DNA of 64,000 nucleotides from the NCBI RefSeq assembly GCF_009193325.2, contig NZ_CP059856.1, positions 4,526,001-4,590,000 of the forward strand, read 5' to 3'. Source of the stretch: Bacteroides zhangwenhongii (GTDB taxonomy: Bacteria; Bacteroidota; Bacteroidia; Bacteroidales; Bacteroidaceae). The position numbers and the translations under genes were made by a program. The notes below the pieces were generated by a model that saw nothing but the letters and a program-made list of their open reading frames with translations, did not search any database and was not told the origin of the DNA. How positions within the stretch are numbered: the first letter of the stretch is position 1; the number at the start of each line of letters is the position of its first letter. This document shows, one piece after another, positions 33,535 through 44,187 of this stretch.

Positions 33535-35829
33535 TTAAAATCCCAAAGCCTTGATCATCTTATGGTTCAGGTGTCTGTTCTTGCCCTTGAACGGATAACA
33601 GTGTATATGTATGGCAGGATTGAAGTTCATTTCAATGATCGCATAGTTATCCGGTGTGGCAGGAGCATGAATATCCTGTATCATCATATCCAGTCCGGTA
33701 ATCTTCACGTTCAGAGCTTTTGCAGCTTCCACAGCAATAGCCTTGTACGAATCGTCTATATCGTCTGTAAAATCTATGCTGTCTCCTCCCGTACTGATAT
33801 TGGAGTTCTCACGAAGATAGACCACTTCCCTCTCTTTGGGTACAGTGTTGAAATCCATTCCCTGCTGCTTCAGAAACATTTCTTCCTCACGCCCCTTTCT
33901 GATTTTCTCCAAAGGGGTGCGATATCCTTTACCTCTGAGCGGATCTTCATTCTTCCTGTCTATCAGTTGTCCGATATTCAGAACACCGTCACCCGTCACA
34001 TTTGCCGGAACACGGTGAAGGATACCTACCACTTCATCATTGATGATGAATATCCTGAATTCCCTTCCCGGTATGAACTTCTCTATAAGCACCGTGTTGT
34101 CATGCTCAAAGGCTATCTGCAAGGCTGCCTTGAAGTCCGTTTCATCATAGTTGTGCTTCAGTATGGTTATACCCAATCCGAAATTGGTGGACTTAGGCTT
34201 GATTACCACAGGTTTCCCTGCATACAGGCGGTAGTCTGCCATACCTGCCTCCGGTGACGTGTATTCATAACCGCCCGGCACGCTTATTCCGGCACGTTCC
34301 AGCACCTTCTTCGTTACCACCTTATTTTCCATCATCAGTACAGACACGTATGAGTCCAGAGAGGTCTTGGTTGCCTGCATCACATATTCTTCCTTTTTAC
34401 CGTCAAACAGACGTATGAAATTTTCCTTACGGTCAAGTATTTCAAAACCTATCCCTTTAAGTATTGCAGCCTTCAGCAGAAGCTGTGTGGACATTTCCAT
34501 ATCCTCCAGTCCATGAAATCTGTAACCTCCGCTTATGGTGGTTTCCCTATACTGTCTTGCCTTTTCCAGATGGAACGGTACAAACCCCACCCTGTTTATG
34601 TTCTCATACAGTACCATGCCTATACGCTTCTCAGGATTCTGTACAAGGTACAGATTATGCTGCATCTCCTGACGGTAGATTTCATCGTCAAGCACCCCAT
34701 ATTCTGAGAGAATTCTCTCCATATCTTCTAAAATAGAAGTAGCTTTCTGCTGTACAGTGGTCGAGCAGCATTTCAACTCCTTCTTTTCGTCTCTTCCATA
34801 GCATGAAGCCATATCCTGATTACGTGTTGCCCTTTGCAGTTCTTCCTCCGTAAGACTTCCGTTCTCCTCCTTCAGCAGAGAATAGACAAGCAGAAGGTGA
34901 GAAAAATAAATGGCACTTGCACATACCCCCGATTTTGTAAACGGGTCAAGATCCACAATTCGTACCTCAATATAAGAAGGAGAACCATTATCCTTTTCCA
35001 GAAACTTGATACGGACCGGAAGATAAAGCTCGTGAGGTCCGTCAATACGGTTTTCCCTTATCAGTTTGTCAATAGACATATTATAGGCTTCAAGTGAGGA
35101 ATAATCGATGAAGAACTCCTCACGGTTACGATACCCTAATGGACTTGTCCTCAGACTGAGGCTTACCCCACACTTCATGGGCTGCTTTTCTCCCGTTTTA
35201 AGCGAAATCACATTCAGGGTTTCTTCTGCAAGCGGAGATTCACCGTACAGCCAGATAAAAAGCCAGCGGTATTTGAGAAAGTTCCTTACCACACGAAAAT
35301 ATACCGTTTCCCTGACCTCCTCCATAGAGCTGCCGCAAACACCGCTTTTTAGCAGAACGTCCATCAGTTTTTCCGAAAAAGAGAAATTGAAGTGTATTCC
35401 CGAAATAAGCTGCCTTTCCTTTCCGTAGGTTCCGGCAAGTTTCTGACGGTAATACTCCTTGTCCTTGAACTCTCCCGAATAATGTGCAATGGGTATCTCC
35501 TGATTCTCCTTCAATACAGGAGGAAGGCTCTGAGGCCAGAGAAGCTCATCGCCGATATTCTCCGTAACCACATCGTGCAGCGTTTCCATAAATCCCAAAG
35601 CCTCTCCTACACTTGGCAGCGGCGGAGTTATCATTTCCACCTGACTCTCTGAAAAGTCGGTGGTTATATAAGGGTGCTTCCCCTTGTCGCCAAATACTGC
35701 CGGGTGTGGAGTCAGGGCAAGCGTACCGTCCTGATTGACCCTGACATTTTCCTTTTCAAGTCCGAAACACCCCTCTCTAAGCAGATGGCTGTTCTGTTTA
35801 AGTATAAAGCAAAAATCCTGTGTATTCAT
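33535..35829 (-). CDS. gshF: GshF, bifunctional glutamate-cysteine ligase/glutathione synthetase
   Basis: The 764-aa length fits GshF (~750). The N-terminal half is a glutamate-cysteine ligase (CFGLEKENVRVN, TDFSESQVEMITP, GIHFNFSFS). The C-terminal half is an ATP-grasp synthetase (KPVVIKPKSTNFGLGI, FIPGREFRIFIINDEVVG, IIEMNFNPAIHIHCYPF). It makes glutathione from Glu, Cys and Gly in one protein. The start overlaps the MATE stop by 4 bp, so the two are co-translated. Glutathione genes are unusual for Bacteroides, pointing to acquisition as a stress cassette. Confidence 0.93.
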   Translation of the reverse strand: MNTQDFCFILKQNSHLLREGCFGLEKENVRVNQDGTLALTPHPAVFGDKGKHPYITTDFSESQVEMITPPLPSVGEALGFMETLHDVVTENIGDELLWPQSLPPVLKENQEIPIAHYSGEFKDKEYYRQKLAGTYGKERQLISGIHFNFSFSEKLMDVLLKSGVCGSSMEEVRETVYFRVVRNFLKYRWLFIWLYGESPLAEETLNVISLKTGEKQPMKCGVSLSLRTSPLGYRNREEFFIDYSSLEAYNMSIDKLIRENRIDGPHELYLPVRIKFLEKDNGSPSYIEVRIVDLDPFTKSGVCASAIYFSHLLLVYSLLKEENGSLTEEELQRATRNQDMASCYGRDEKKELKCCSTTVQQKATSILEDMERILSEYGVLDDEIYRQEMQHNLYLVQNPEKRIGMVLYENINRVGFVPFHLEKARQYRETTISGGYRFHGLEDMEMSTQLLLKAAILKGIGFEILDRKENFIRLFDGKKEEYVMQATKTSLDSYVSVLMMENKVVTKKVLERAGISVPGGYEYTSPEAGMADYRLYAGKPVVIKPKSTNFGLGITILKHNYDETDFKAALQIAFEHDNTVLIEKFIPGREFRIFIINDEVVGILHRVPANVTGDGVLNIGQLIDRKNEDPLRGKGYRTPLEKIRKGREEEMFLKQQGMDFNTVPKEREVVYLRENSNISTGGDSIDFTDDIDDSYKAIAVEAAKALNVKITGLDMMIQDIHAPATPDNYAIIEMNFNPAIHIHCYPFKGKNRHLNHKMIKALGF

Positions 35830-37169
35830 ATACTGCTATATTGTATGTTTGATTCTTCAAGTTCCTTTTCCCTTTTTCTATATAATAGATAAAGTACAAT
35901 GCCCTTTATCACGCTAGTAAGCGATATGCTCCACCAGACACCATCTATTCCCATTCCCATACTTTTGCCAAGCAGAAGGGCAAGAGGTATCCTCATTGTG
36001 GTGAACACGATGCTCACGGTTGCAGGATATTTGGTAAGCCCCTGTCCGGTATAAGCTCCCGAAGTGAGTATTTCAAGTGTGGCAAACAGCTGTGAGAAGC
36101 CGACTATACGCAGATAGGCACTGCCTATTTCTATGGTGGCAGCCTCCTTCACGAAAAATGACAGTATGGTTTCCGGGAAAGCTAAAAATATGAATGTGGC
36201 AGGTATGGAAATACAATATCCAAGCCTGATGCTTGTACGATAGCATTTCCTAATCATATCCGTATTCCTTTCCCCGTAATATTGCCCTATCAGTATGGAG
36301 GTTGCCTGCATAAGACCGTTCATAAGAAGAAACGAAAGCGACTCTATCTGAAGACCCAGCTTCTGTGCGGCTATTGCATCTGTTCCCCATATACTTACTA
36401 TACGCCCGATGGCTATACCGATAAGCGAGAACAAAATACGCTGCATGGCAGGTGCTGTGCCTATTCCAAGTATTTTCCTGAGAAACTTGCGGGGTACCGC
36501 TTTTATACTCAAGGTAAGTTCAAGCCTATGTCTGAGAAGATATATCGCATACATCATGGCACCCCACTGTGAAAATGCCGTAGCCCATGCCGCACCTTCC
36601 ACTCCCAGTCCGAAATAAAATATAAACAGAGGGTCAAGAATGATATTGACGATATTCCCATAAAGTACCGCCCTGAACGAGAACTGTGTCTTTCCGTGTG
36701 CGTCTATAATGGCGGTAAACAAAAGGTTCATAAACATGATAAGAACAGTGATACTGCTTATCCTCAGATAGTTCTGAGCCATCGTGTTTACTTCCGGTCT
36801 TTCGATATTGAAAAGGGATATAAGAGGCTCTGCCAGCATAAAGACGAACAGGGCATAGAATATCCCCAACACGAATGTACTGCGTATTCCGCATGATATG
36901 AAGTGTTGTATTCTGTCCTTCTTTTCAGCCCCTATACTGTGTGAAACCGATACCATGGTACCAATGGTTATCACGCTTATCAAAGACCAACCCAACTTGA
37001 TATAAAATCCGGCTGTTCCAACAGCAGCCACTTCTCCGCTTCCCAGTTTCCCGACCCAGAACATATCCGTAATATCGTATGAGATCTGAAGACAGGATGA
37101 TAATATGATAGGGATTGCTATTCTCAGCAGTGATTTTCTTTTTTCTCTTTTTGCCGTTATCTGTTCCAT
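35826..37169 (-). CDS. MATE-family efflux transporter
   Basis: The 447-aa protein is hydrophobic with about 12 membrane helices. MATE hallmarks are DITDMFWVGKLGSGEVAAVG in helix 1-2 and ITIGTMVSVSHSIGAEKKD, with a repeat-like second half. It exports drugs or conjugates using an ion gradient. Coupling with gshF under an ArsR operator suggests export of thiol-reactive compounds or glutathione conjugates. The perfect palindrome at 37182-37197 lies 13 bp before its start. Confidence 0.9.
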   Translation of the reverse strand: MEQITAKREKRKSLLRIAIPIILSSCLQISYDITDMFWVGKLGSGEVAAVGTAGFYIKLGWSLISVITIGTMVSVSHSIGAEKKDRIQHFISCGIRSTFVLGIFYALFVFMLAEPLISLFNIERPEVNTMAQNYLRISSITVLIMFMNLLFTAIIDAHGKTQFSFRAVLYGNIVNIILDPLFIFYFGLGVEGAAWATAFSQWGAMMYAIYLLRHRLELTLSIKAVPRKFLRKILGIGTAPAMQRILFSLIGIAIGRIVSIWGTDAIAAQKLGLQIESLSFLLMNGLMQATSILIGQYYGERNTDMIRKCYRTSIRLGYCISIPATFIFLAFPETILSFFVKEAATIEIGSAYLRIVGFSQLFATLEILTSGAYTGQGLTKYPATVSIVFTTMRIPLALLLGKSMGMGIDGVWWSISLTSVIKGIVLYLLYRKREKELEESNIQYSSI

Positions 37170-37181
37170 AGTTTATTTTAT

Positions 37182-37197
37182 ATCGTAAAAATACGAT
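37182..37197 (-). promoter_or_regulatory. ArsR-type operator before MATE-gshF
   Basis: ATCGTA-AAAA-TACGAT is a perfect 6-4-6 palindrome overlapping a -7-like TATTTTTA on the minus strand. Confidence 0.75.
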
Positions 37198-37229
37198 GTT
37201 ATATACCAATAAAAAAACTCTTATTCAAA

Positions 37230-37532
37230 TCATAAGAGTTCTGAAAACAACTTCTTTGCCAAAAGCAGGCTTTCACGGTTAATACGATAGCAAACCTTTG
37301 GTGGAGCTATCTCGCCGTCTATCAGACCTACATCTTTCAGTACCTTCAAATGCTGTGATATGGTAGACTGCGCGATTGGCAATTCCGTTGTCAAGTCTCC
37401 ACAATAACAACAGGCATTATGGTTAGCCAACAACCTTACGATTGCTATTCGTGCCGGGTGGCTCAGAGCCTTTGCAAAACGGGCTGCCATCACGTCCCGG
37501 TCTTCAAAATGCTGTGCTTTACTATATGCCAT
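37230..37532 (-). CDS. ArsR-family metal/thiol-responsive repressor
   Basis: The 100-aa winged-helix repressor has SHPARIAIVRLLANH and recognition helix PIAQSTISQHLKVLKDVGLI. NACCYCGDLTTEL sits where ArsR proteins carry the ELCVCDL arsenic/antimony site, so its three cysteines probably sense a metalloid or reactive electrophile. Start MAYSKAQ is chosen; two codons upstream is possible. Its own -7 box lies inside a matching palindrome (37555-37570), giving autorepression. It likely controls MATE-gshF and the acetyltransferase gene too. Confidence 0.88.
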   Translation of the reverse strand: MAYSKAQHFEDRDVMAARFAKALSHPARIAIVRLLANHNACCYCGDLTTELPIAQSTISQHLKVLKDVGLIDGEIAPPKVCYRINRESLLLAKKLFSELL

Positions 37533-37554
37533 AATCACTTCTCATTTTTAATTC

Positions 37555-37590
37555 ATCGCAAAATTACGATAAACGATTGAATCAACCAAA
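37555..37590 (-). promoter_or_regulatory. arsR promoter with overlapping operator
   Basis: The -33 TTTG (37587-37590) and -7 TAATTTTG (37559-37566) have a 20-bp spacer. The -7 box is embedded in ATCGCA-AAAT-TACGAT (37555-37570), the same palindrome as before MATE, with one mismatch. Repressor binding would directly block the polymerase. Confidence 0.85.
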
Positions 37591-37666
37591 TAATCGTGCG
37601 TTTTTTTCATCGAATTTTTCTTTTTTTAACCTATCACAATATCTAAAGTCTCGTATCTCAATGCAA

Positions 37667-37769
37667 AAAGAGGCTGTCTAATAAGTCCCCGAAAATGAAA
37701 ATCACCCCTGTCAGAGCTTATTCTGACGGGGTGAAATCGTAAAATTCAGATTTGTTAGACAACCTCTTT
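37667..37769. mobile_element. MITE-like element (103 bp)
   Basis: The 15-bp ends AAAGAGGCTGTCTAA and TTAGACAACCTCTTT are inverted repeats with one mismatch. They enclose ~70 bp containing the hairpin CACCCCTGTCAG/CTGACGGGGTG. There is no coding capacity. It lies between arsR and the methylase-helicase gene at the border of the accessory region. The inner hairpin may also end the leftward 1910-aa gene's transcript. Confidence 0.6.
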
Positions 37770-37777
37770 AATCTGGA

Positions 37778-40700
37778 TTATATTTTTATTCCTTTCGAGC
37801 GGTTTTCCTCTCTTGTATATAATCCCTGACGTCCAATGACGATATGGTTGGCAATGGAGTTGCCAGACGAAGGTCGATCATTCGCTGGGCTGTGTATCTG
37901 CGGAGCATTTTCAGTATGTTGTGATGATTCGTACCGTACACTACTTGCATCCGGCTTGACCTCCTGCCTTTCATTCTCCTTTTCGGCAACTTCCGGTGTA
38001 GGCGGTGCAAGCTCCAACTGAATCTTACGGTCAAGCGCGGCAAGTTCGGATTTCAACTGTTTCAGTTCGTCTTCCTTCTTCCACACCTTGCCCGCTATCT
38101 CCTGCAACTGCGGAATCTCCTTTTCCAGCACCTCGTTCTTTGCCTTGTACTGGTCGATGATGGACGGAATCCTCTCCAATGCGTTCAGGAAGTTACGTGC
38201 GGCGGCTATCGGGTCTGCCATCGCCAGATGCCCGTTGTTGTAGGTGTACTTATAGTTTCCCTCCACCACAAAGCGGTTGTCGGTAAACTCCAGTCCTTCT
38301 TTGAGAATCCGCTCACTGACCACCTTTATCGGAAAACCGTAAAGTTCCCCGACAGCCTTGTACAGTCCGCCCGTCGTGGCGTTCTTGGCGATTTCCTGCA
38401 AACGCTTTCCGAGAACCTTCTCGTCGGTTGAATCCACGCCGTCCACCTTGACGGTATTCAGGCGATTGCCCTCATTATCCGTCCGCACAACCGAAAGAAA
38501 CCTGTTCCAGTCCTCCGTCATGGCATCAATGAAAGCCGTGTTGTTACGCAGTTCTCCCGTCTTGGATTCCAGTTTGAACTCCGAATCCCGCTTGCCCTTG
38601 TTGAACGACTTGCGTTCCCCTTCGAGTGAGGCGATACGCTTCTCCAACTTCGCTTTGTCAAGCAGGTCGGTATTGCCGGAAAGCAATGCCATATACTCCG
38701 AGAAGTTCATGCCCGATTTCTCGTCCATAGCCCCCTCGTCGATGGTACGTGCGCCCATAGCCCCGCTTTTGAGCTGCGAGATGAACGTCTGCTTGCAGTG
38801 CAGCAGGTTGAACTTGTAGCTGTCCAGTGACTTCTCCACGGCGTAAATGATGACATCCACGTTGTTTCCGGCAAAATGTTTGGCAATCTCATTGCCGGCT
38901 CTAACTCCACGTCCGTCACGCTGTTGCAGATCAGACGGTCGCCACGGTGTATCCAAATGATGGATGGCGACACACCGTTTCTGCGCGTTCACGCCCGTTC
39001 CGAGCATAGAGGTGGAACCGAACAATACACGCACCGTCCCGGCGTTCATGGCGTCTATCACTGCTTTGCGAGCCTTGTCCGTCTTGCACTCCTGAATGAA
39101 GCGCACCTCGCTTGCCGGTATGCCGTAATCCTCCGTCAGTTTTCGCTTTATCTCGCTGTACACGTTCCACCCGTCGCCCGGCTGGTATGTACCCAAATCC
39201 GAGAAAACGAACTGCGTGCCTTTCTGCGCGTCGTATTTATGGTAATACTCAGCTATCATCTTGGCGCAGTGGCTCGCCTTGTTGTCGGGGTGGTCTTCGT
39301 AATTGGGATCTATCATGCGCATATCCAAAGCCATCTTCCGCGCGTAGTCGGTAGCGATGAGCATCTTTGCCTTCTCCTCCGTTTCAGACAGCGGCAACCT
39401 GCCCAACAACGTGGCGTCGCCAGTCTTCGCAAATTCCATCAGCTGTTTGATGAAATATTCTTGGTCAGGTGTCGGCGGTATGTGGTGCAGTATCTCGTTC
39501 TTGTGCGGACGATCCACACCCACGTCCTCCGCCGTGCGGTAGTCGGTGATCTCATTGTAGAAGGCGGCAAGCTCCGGCACTTTGATGAAGTAGCGGAAAC
39601 GTTCCTTCTGCACCACGTTGTTTGTCACGTTGAACTCGAAGTCGGTTGTCTTCTTGGCGAAAATAGCCGCCCATGCGTCGAAGCAGCGGATGTCCTGCCG
39701 TTCCAGTTCCTTGGGACGCAGATACTTGAAGAGCAGGTACAATTCCGTCAGGCTGTTGGATATGGTCGTACCGGAGAGGAATGTCGCCCCCAAGTCCTTG
39801 CCAGTGCGCTCCTGTATGGTGCGTATTGCAAAGAGCATATTCAGGGCTTTCTGGCTCCCTTCCGAGTTTCCCAACCCCGCCACACGGTCATGCCGGGTGT
39901 TGAAAGTCAAGTTCTTAAATTGGTGCGATTCGTCAATGAAGATATGGTCGATACCCATCTGCTTGAAGTCCACCACGTCATCCGTGCGCGACTTGATGGC
40001 GTGTTCCACCTTCTCCAGCTTCGCTTCAAGGTTGTGTTTGCGTTTCTCCAGCCCTTTCAGCATCGCCCGCGACACGTTCTTGCCCTGCTGCCGCAGGACT
40101 TCGAGATTTTCCTCCACCGTGTCAAGTTCCGCTTGCAGTATGCGCTGCTGCAACTCCGGCGACTGAGGTATTTTCCCGAACTGGTCGTGCGACATAATGA
40201 CGCAATCATAGTCATTGTTCTTGATGTTGTTGAAGAAACGCACACGGTTGGCGGTCGAGAAGTCCTTTTCCGAAGCGTAGAGGATGCGGGCATTCGGATA
40301 GGCAGCCTGATAAGTGGCAGCAATCTCCGCCACATTGGCTTTCAGCCCGATAATCATCGGCTTGTGGGCGAGGCCCAGCCGTTTCATCTCGTGTGCTGCC
40401 ATGCACATTATCAGCGTCTTGCCGGTCCCCACCTCGTGGTCGCATATCCCGCCGCCATTCTGCTTGAGCATCCATACGCAGTCCTTCTGCGAGGGATAGA
40501 TGTCCTTCACGCCTCGGCTGGCCAGCCCCTTGAGGTCGAGGTCGGGGAAGGTCTGGTGAGAGCCGTCGTACTTTGGGCGCACGCAACAGTTGAACTTGCG
40601 GTTGTACATCGTCACGAGCCGTTCCTTGAACTCCGGCGACTGCTCTTCGAGCCATTCGGAGAAGCCGTTTCGTATCTCGTCAATCTTGGCGTTGGCGAGC

Positions 40701-43510
40701 TGTATGCCTTCGGCATCGCGCACCTTGATGTCGTTGCCGTTCTCGTCCTGGCCGATGCACTTCATCATGTCGGGACAGGTGTTGTGCAGGGCGTGCTTCA
40801 GCAAGCTCATGCCGTCGTAGTGGCGGTAGTAGCCCTTCACGCAGAACTCGTCCCATATCTTGATGTTCTTACGGTCGCATACGGCGGAGAACTCGTCCAT
40901 GCCGGGGGCGTAGGCGATGCGGACATCGGTCTCGTAGAGGTGGCTCATGTAGGCGGAGTAGATGCCCGTGGGTATCCACCTCTCGCCGAAGTTGAAGTCG
41001 AGTTCCTCAAAGGTGATGCGCTGTGGGGCGGCATCCTGCAATGCTTGCAACGCCTCTTTCGCCTCTGCCAGATGCTCATGCTCCCTGTTGTCGGCAATCC
41101 ATGCCTCGATACGCTCCGCCTTGTCTATGACATTCCCGGCTATGAAGCGGTCGCTGATTTCGTAGCCGTCCGCCAAGGGATTGAAATAGACCCTGCCGTG
41201 GAGGGCTGCAAGCAGTTCTTCCACGGTGGTGTCGGTGAGCGAGCGCATATAGTCGAGATGGACCGTGCCGTACTTGTTGAGTGAGGCGGACAGGGCTTCC
41301 TCCGGCGAGTCGGTTTGCACAATCTCGTCCATGGAGAATGACACGGGACGCTCGAAGATGTCGGCCTTGACAAACTGCCCGTTCTCCTCACGCTCCAAGG
41401 AAAGGATGTCGCGCCCTGCGGCGTCCATCAGCAGCAACTTCACGTTCTGCTTGGCGTTGAGGTGGCCATAGCGCAGGACAAACTCGTCGTAGTAGGTGTT
41501 GAGGTAGCCTCGCTGCGGCTTGTTCTCCTCGTGGTGCTCCGCCTCATAGCTGTACAGACGCTCGTAGGCATCGCGCAGGGAGATATAGAGCATCAGTTTC
41601 TCTTTCTGGAATCCGCTGAGGTCGGCAGGATGGAACATCGATCCGTAGGGCGTGAGGTCTTTCAGATAGCCCACGTTCCTTGCCGCATCGAGCACGATGG
41701 AGCCTTCACGATGGTGTGGCCCCAAGGTACGGTCGTAGGGATGCGGAGTAAGGTCAAGCGGTGACTGCTTTACATCTGCATGTGTCGGCTCTGCTTCAGA
41801 CAGCGGCTTTATCTCTCCCATAGGAGGGATGAAGGCGGGATTGAGCGTATCTTTCACGCCCAATCTCTTCAACTGCTCCTGACGATGGCGCTCCGCTTCC
41901 TGCCGCAGTGCCACCCGCCGTTCGGGTGTCAGCGTCATCATGGCCTCATAGAATCCGTTGATGGGCGGATTGTCCTCCCAGTTGATGTCCGCATAGATAT
42001 CGCCCGGCAGGGTTTCCTTATCTTCTTTGGGGGCATCGTCTGCATTTTTCTGTGAAGACTGCAATGATTCGCCGTCCTGCTTCTTCGGCATCTCCGCACG
42101 TGCTGGTGTGGGATTGTTCCCCTTTTGTGCCTGTTTGGCGACAGCGGACTTCTTCTTGTTCTTCGGGGCAGGCTTCTCTTGCGGAACGGTGTACTCCCAT
42201 AAATCAAAGAGGGTAAGTTGTACCGCCTTCCCTTCTGCGAAAAAATCTGTCGAAGGTTGTTCTTTCGGTTCTTCTTTGATCTGCGGGACTTCTTCCGCTA
42301 TTTTGATTTCCTTGGTTGCAGACGGAATGGCTTGGACAGGTATCTCTTCTGTCACACCCTTATAGTGTGCCACGTCCAATCGTGCAGCCAAATCAGCATC
42401 AATCCGCTTACGCAAATCCTCGGCGATTCCTGCTACACCGCCCTCGTGCAGATAGACCATAGCAGGCTTCCCGTAAGGGTCGGTGTCCAGTTTGGCACTG
42501 GTGTGTATGACCAATTCTGGATGCGCCAACAGGTAGCGGTTGGTTGTCACATGGGTATGGTTGTCCTTCACTGTCTGCGTCAACAGTTGGTCATCCTCTG
42601 TCAGTTCTTCCTTGCGACTGTTCTTCTGGAGGATAATCAGGTCGCAACCCACCTCGGTGTTGGCATTCTCGGTGAAGAGGTTGTTGGGCATACGCACCAC
42701 CGACAGCAGATCGGCATTCCTCATCATCAGGAAGCGGGTGCCGTTGTTGCTCTCGCTGTCCAGCACGCCCTGCGAGGTGAGGAAGGCGACGATGCCGCCG
42801 TCACGCACGGCATCGAGTCCTTTCAGGAAGAAGTAGTTGTGAATCTTCTTCGCCGCTGTCCGGTGCATGAGGGAACGCTTCTCGTACTCCGCATCGAACA
42901 CGGCGATGTCACCGAAGGGAATGTTGGACAGGGCAAGGTCGAAATGGTCGTTGAAAGGTCTTTCTATTTTCTCAAAACCTTCTATACGCACTTTCCGGTC
43001 GGGATGAAGATGGCGGAGCATCCTGCCCGTCAGCAGGTCCTTCTCGAAAGCCATCACATCGGCTTGGGGTGCGTAGCGCAGCATGGAGTCCACGAAAGCG
43101 CCCATGCCTGCCGACGGTTCCAGCAACCGTGCAGGCACGACACCGTGCCCCGCAAGCACGCCTGCGAGGGTATCGGTGATTTCCTTCGGGGTATAGAAGG
43201 CCGTGAGCACGGAGCCTTTCAGCGAATCGACATAACGCTTGTACTCCGTCTCGTCACGGCTGTTCTCACGGATAAGGCGGTGCAGTTCCGCCGTGGGGGC
43301 AAAGAGTTCGAGGTCGGATTTCGCCCAGTGGACGGCATCCGTCAGTTCCTTGGCGGGATTCAGGATGCACTTCAAGCCTCCGAAGCCGCAGTAGCTGCGC
43401 AGTATGTCGCGCTCGGCCTCGGTGGGGGTGCGCCCTTCCCGGTCAAGGAGGAAGGCCGTCCGTATCGCCTCAATGTTGTCCCTCAGTCGCTGCTTGCGGT
43501 TAAACGCCAT
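37778..43510 (-). CDS. giant N6-adenine methylase plus SNF2-type helicase fusion
   Basis: The 1910-aa protein has an N-terminal methyltransferase domain: SAM motif [16 protein letters not shown] (~residue 140) and catalytic SNIPFGD (~195), an N-P-P-F-like motif. After a ~500-aa linker comes a superfamily 2 helicase: [26 protein letters not shown] and [11 protein letters not shown], followed by a coiled-coil tail. The same layout occurs in phage P1 DarB and large ICE/phage antirestriction proteins. It may protect element DNA on entry. It overlaps the DUF1896 gene by 11 bp. Confidence 0.85.
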   Translation of the reverse strand: MAFNRKQRLRDNIEAIRTAFLLDREGRTPTEAERDILRSYCGFGGLKCILNPAKELTDAVHWAKSDLELFAPTAELHRLIRENSRDETEYKRYVDSLKGSVLTAFYTPKEITDTLAGVLAGHGVVPARLLEPSAGMGAFVDSMLRYAPQADVMAFEKDLLTGRMLRHLHPDRKVRIEGFEKIERPFNDHFDLALSNIPFGDIAVFDAEYEKRSLMHRTAAKKIHNYFFLKGLDAVRDGGIVAFLTSQGVLDSESNNGTRFLMMRNADLLSVVRMPNNLFTENANTEVGCDLIILQKNSRKEELTEDDQLLTQTVKDNHTHVTTNRYLLAHPELVIHTSAKLDTDPYGKPAMVYLHEGGVAGIAEDLRKRIDADLAARLDVAHYKGVTEEIPVQAIPSATKEIKIAEEVPQIKEEPKEQPSTDFFAEGKAVQLTLFDLWEYTVPQEKPAPKNKKKSAVAKQAQKGNNPTPARAEMPKKQDGESLQSSQKNADDAPKEDKETLPGDIYADINWEDNPPINGFYEAMMTLTPERRVALRQEAERHRQEQLKRLGVKDTLNPAFIPPMGEIKPLSEAEPTHADVKQSPLDLTPHPYDRTLGPHHREGSIVLDAARNVGYLKDLTPYGSMFHPADLSGFQKEKLMLYISLRDAYERLYSYEAEHHEENKPQRGYLNTYYDEFVLRYGHLNAKQNVKLLLMDAAGRDILSLEREENGQFVKADIFERPVSFSMDEIVQTDSPEEALSASLNKYGTVHLDYMRSLTDTTVEELLAALHGRVYFNPLADGYEISDRFIAGNVIDKAERIEAWIADNREHEHLAEAKEALQALQDAAPQRITFEELDFNFGERWIPTGIYSAYMSHLYETDVRIAYAPGMDEFSAVCDRKNIKIWDEFCVKGYYRHYDGMSLLKHALHNTCPDMMKCIGQDENGNDIKVRDAEGIQLANAKIDEIRNGFSEWLEEQSPEFKERLVTMYNRKFNCCVRPKYDGSHQTFPDLDLKGLASRGVKDIYPSQKDCVWMLKQNGGGICDHEVGTGKTLIMCMAAHEMKRLGLAHKPMIIGLKANVAEIAATYQAAYPNARILYASEKDFSTANRVRFFNNIKNNDYDCVIMSHDQFGKIPQSPELQQRILQAELDTVEENLEVLRQQGKNVSRAMLKGLEKRKHNLEAKLEKVEHAIKSRTDDVVDFKQMGIDHIFIDESHQFKNLTFNTRHDRVAGLGNSEGSQKALNMLFAIRTIQERTGKDLGATFLSGTTISNSLTELYLLFKYLRPKELERQDIRCFDAWAAIFAKKTTDFEFNVTNNVVQKERFRYFIKVPELAAFYNEITDYRTAEDVGVDRPHKNEILHHIPPTPDQEYFIKQLMEFAKTGDATLLGRLPLSETEEKAKMLIATDYARKMALDMRMIDPNYEDHPDNKASHCAKMIAEYYHKYDAQKGTQFVFSDLGTYQPGDGWNVYSEIKRKLTEDYGIPASEVRFIQECKTDKARKAVIDAMNAGTVRVLFGSTSMLGTGVNAQKRCVAIHHLDTPWRPSDLQQRDGRGVRAGNEIAKHFAGNNVDVIIYAVEKSLDSYKFNLLHCKQTFISQLKSGAMGARTIDEGAMDEKSGMNFSEYMALLSGNTDLLDKAKLEKRIASLEGERKSFNKGKRDSEFKLESKTGELRNNTAFIDAMTEDWNRFLSVVRTDNEGNRLNTVKVDGVDSTDEKVLGKRLQEIAKNATTGGLYKAVGELYGFPIKVVSERILKEGLEFTDNRFVVEGNYKYTYNNGHLAMADPIAAARNFLNALERIPSIIDQYKAKNEVLEKEIPQLQEIAGKVWKKEDELKQLKSELAALDRKIQLELAPPTPEVAEKENERQEVKPDASSVRYESSQHTENAPQIHSPANDRPSSGNSIANHIVIGRQGLYTREENRSKGIKI

Positions 43511-43946
43511 ACTCGGCCAGATAGAGTACGACAGCTCCCGTCAGTTCGCTGTACAGCAGGTCATAGTCCAACGACTGGGCGAAGTGGTCGTCGGACAGGT
43601 CGTAGATGGAAAACACGTTGTCCACCAAGGGCAGCAGCTTCGCGGTAAAGGCTTCCTGCTGCGTTTCTGGGATTTCGTAGGCAAACTCGTTCGTGATGAC
43701 CTCACGCAGGATGGCGTATTTGGAGTGGTGCAGCCCTTTCAGCAGGGTCTGCATCGCCAGTTCCTGCGCTCCCTCTATGGGATAGCCCCCACGGCGTGCC
43801 TGCTCGTAGGCGGTTGCGGCCAGGTCGGCACGGGTCTCGATGAAGGAGGCATCACCGGCCTGCTCAAAACGGTTCTCTTGAAGGTGTTTTCGCAGATAGA
43901 GGTGGTAGTACGACAGCTCTTTCCGCTTCTTTTCGTTCTTGTTCAT
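43500..43946 (-). CDS. DUF1896 family protein
   Basis: The 148-aa protein starts at [18 protein letters not shown]. It is helical and resembles the DUF1896 family of Bacteroides conjugative elements, with [20 protein letters not shown] and a conserved [17 protein letters not shown] stretch. It overlaps the start of the giant methylase-helicase and is probably its partner. The function is unknown. Confidence 0.75.
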   Translation of the reverse strand: MNKNEKKRKELSYYHLYLRKHLQENRFEQAGDASFIETRADLAATAYEQARRGGYPIEGAQELAMQTLLKGLHHSKYAILREVITNEFAYEIPETQQEAFTAKLLPLVDNVFSIYDLSDDHFAQSLDYDLLYSELTGAVVLYLAEYGV

Positions 43947-44074
43947 GTCTATTCTTGGATTATAGTGGTGAATACTAAATGTCGGGATAGAAGAAAAAAA
44001 GCACTCCGGGTATCCCTCCCGAAGTGCCACCACTAAATCCAAAGTAAATCAGTCCGGTCTTAGAAGAACAAGAA

Positions 44075-44137
44075 CGTTTTCGATAAGCCAGATGAGCAAT
44101 GATAAGCTCGCTTAATCATTGCCATGGCGAGAAAACG
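44075..44137 (-). other. structured RNA-like hairpin between exc and the DUF1896 gene
   Basis: Nested inverted repeats: CGTTTTC (44075-44081) with GAAAACG (44131-44137), and GCAATGAT (44096-44103) with ATCATTGC (44115-44122). They lie 3' of topoisomerase III and 130 bp before DUF1896. The element could be a terminator-like structure or a 5' leader; there is no U run. Confidence 0.4.
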
Positions 44138-44187
44138 AAGGTTTAAAACCAACGATTAGACTTTGATTCAGTGGCGAAGGTACTCAT

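Noticed and set aside
38876..41284. 802-codon rightward frame opposite the giant helicase
   Set aside because: High-GC shadow of the real leftward gene; composition and lack of any domain argue against coding.
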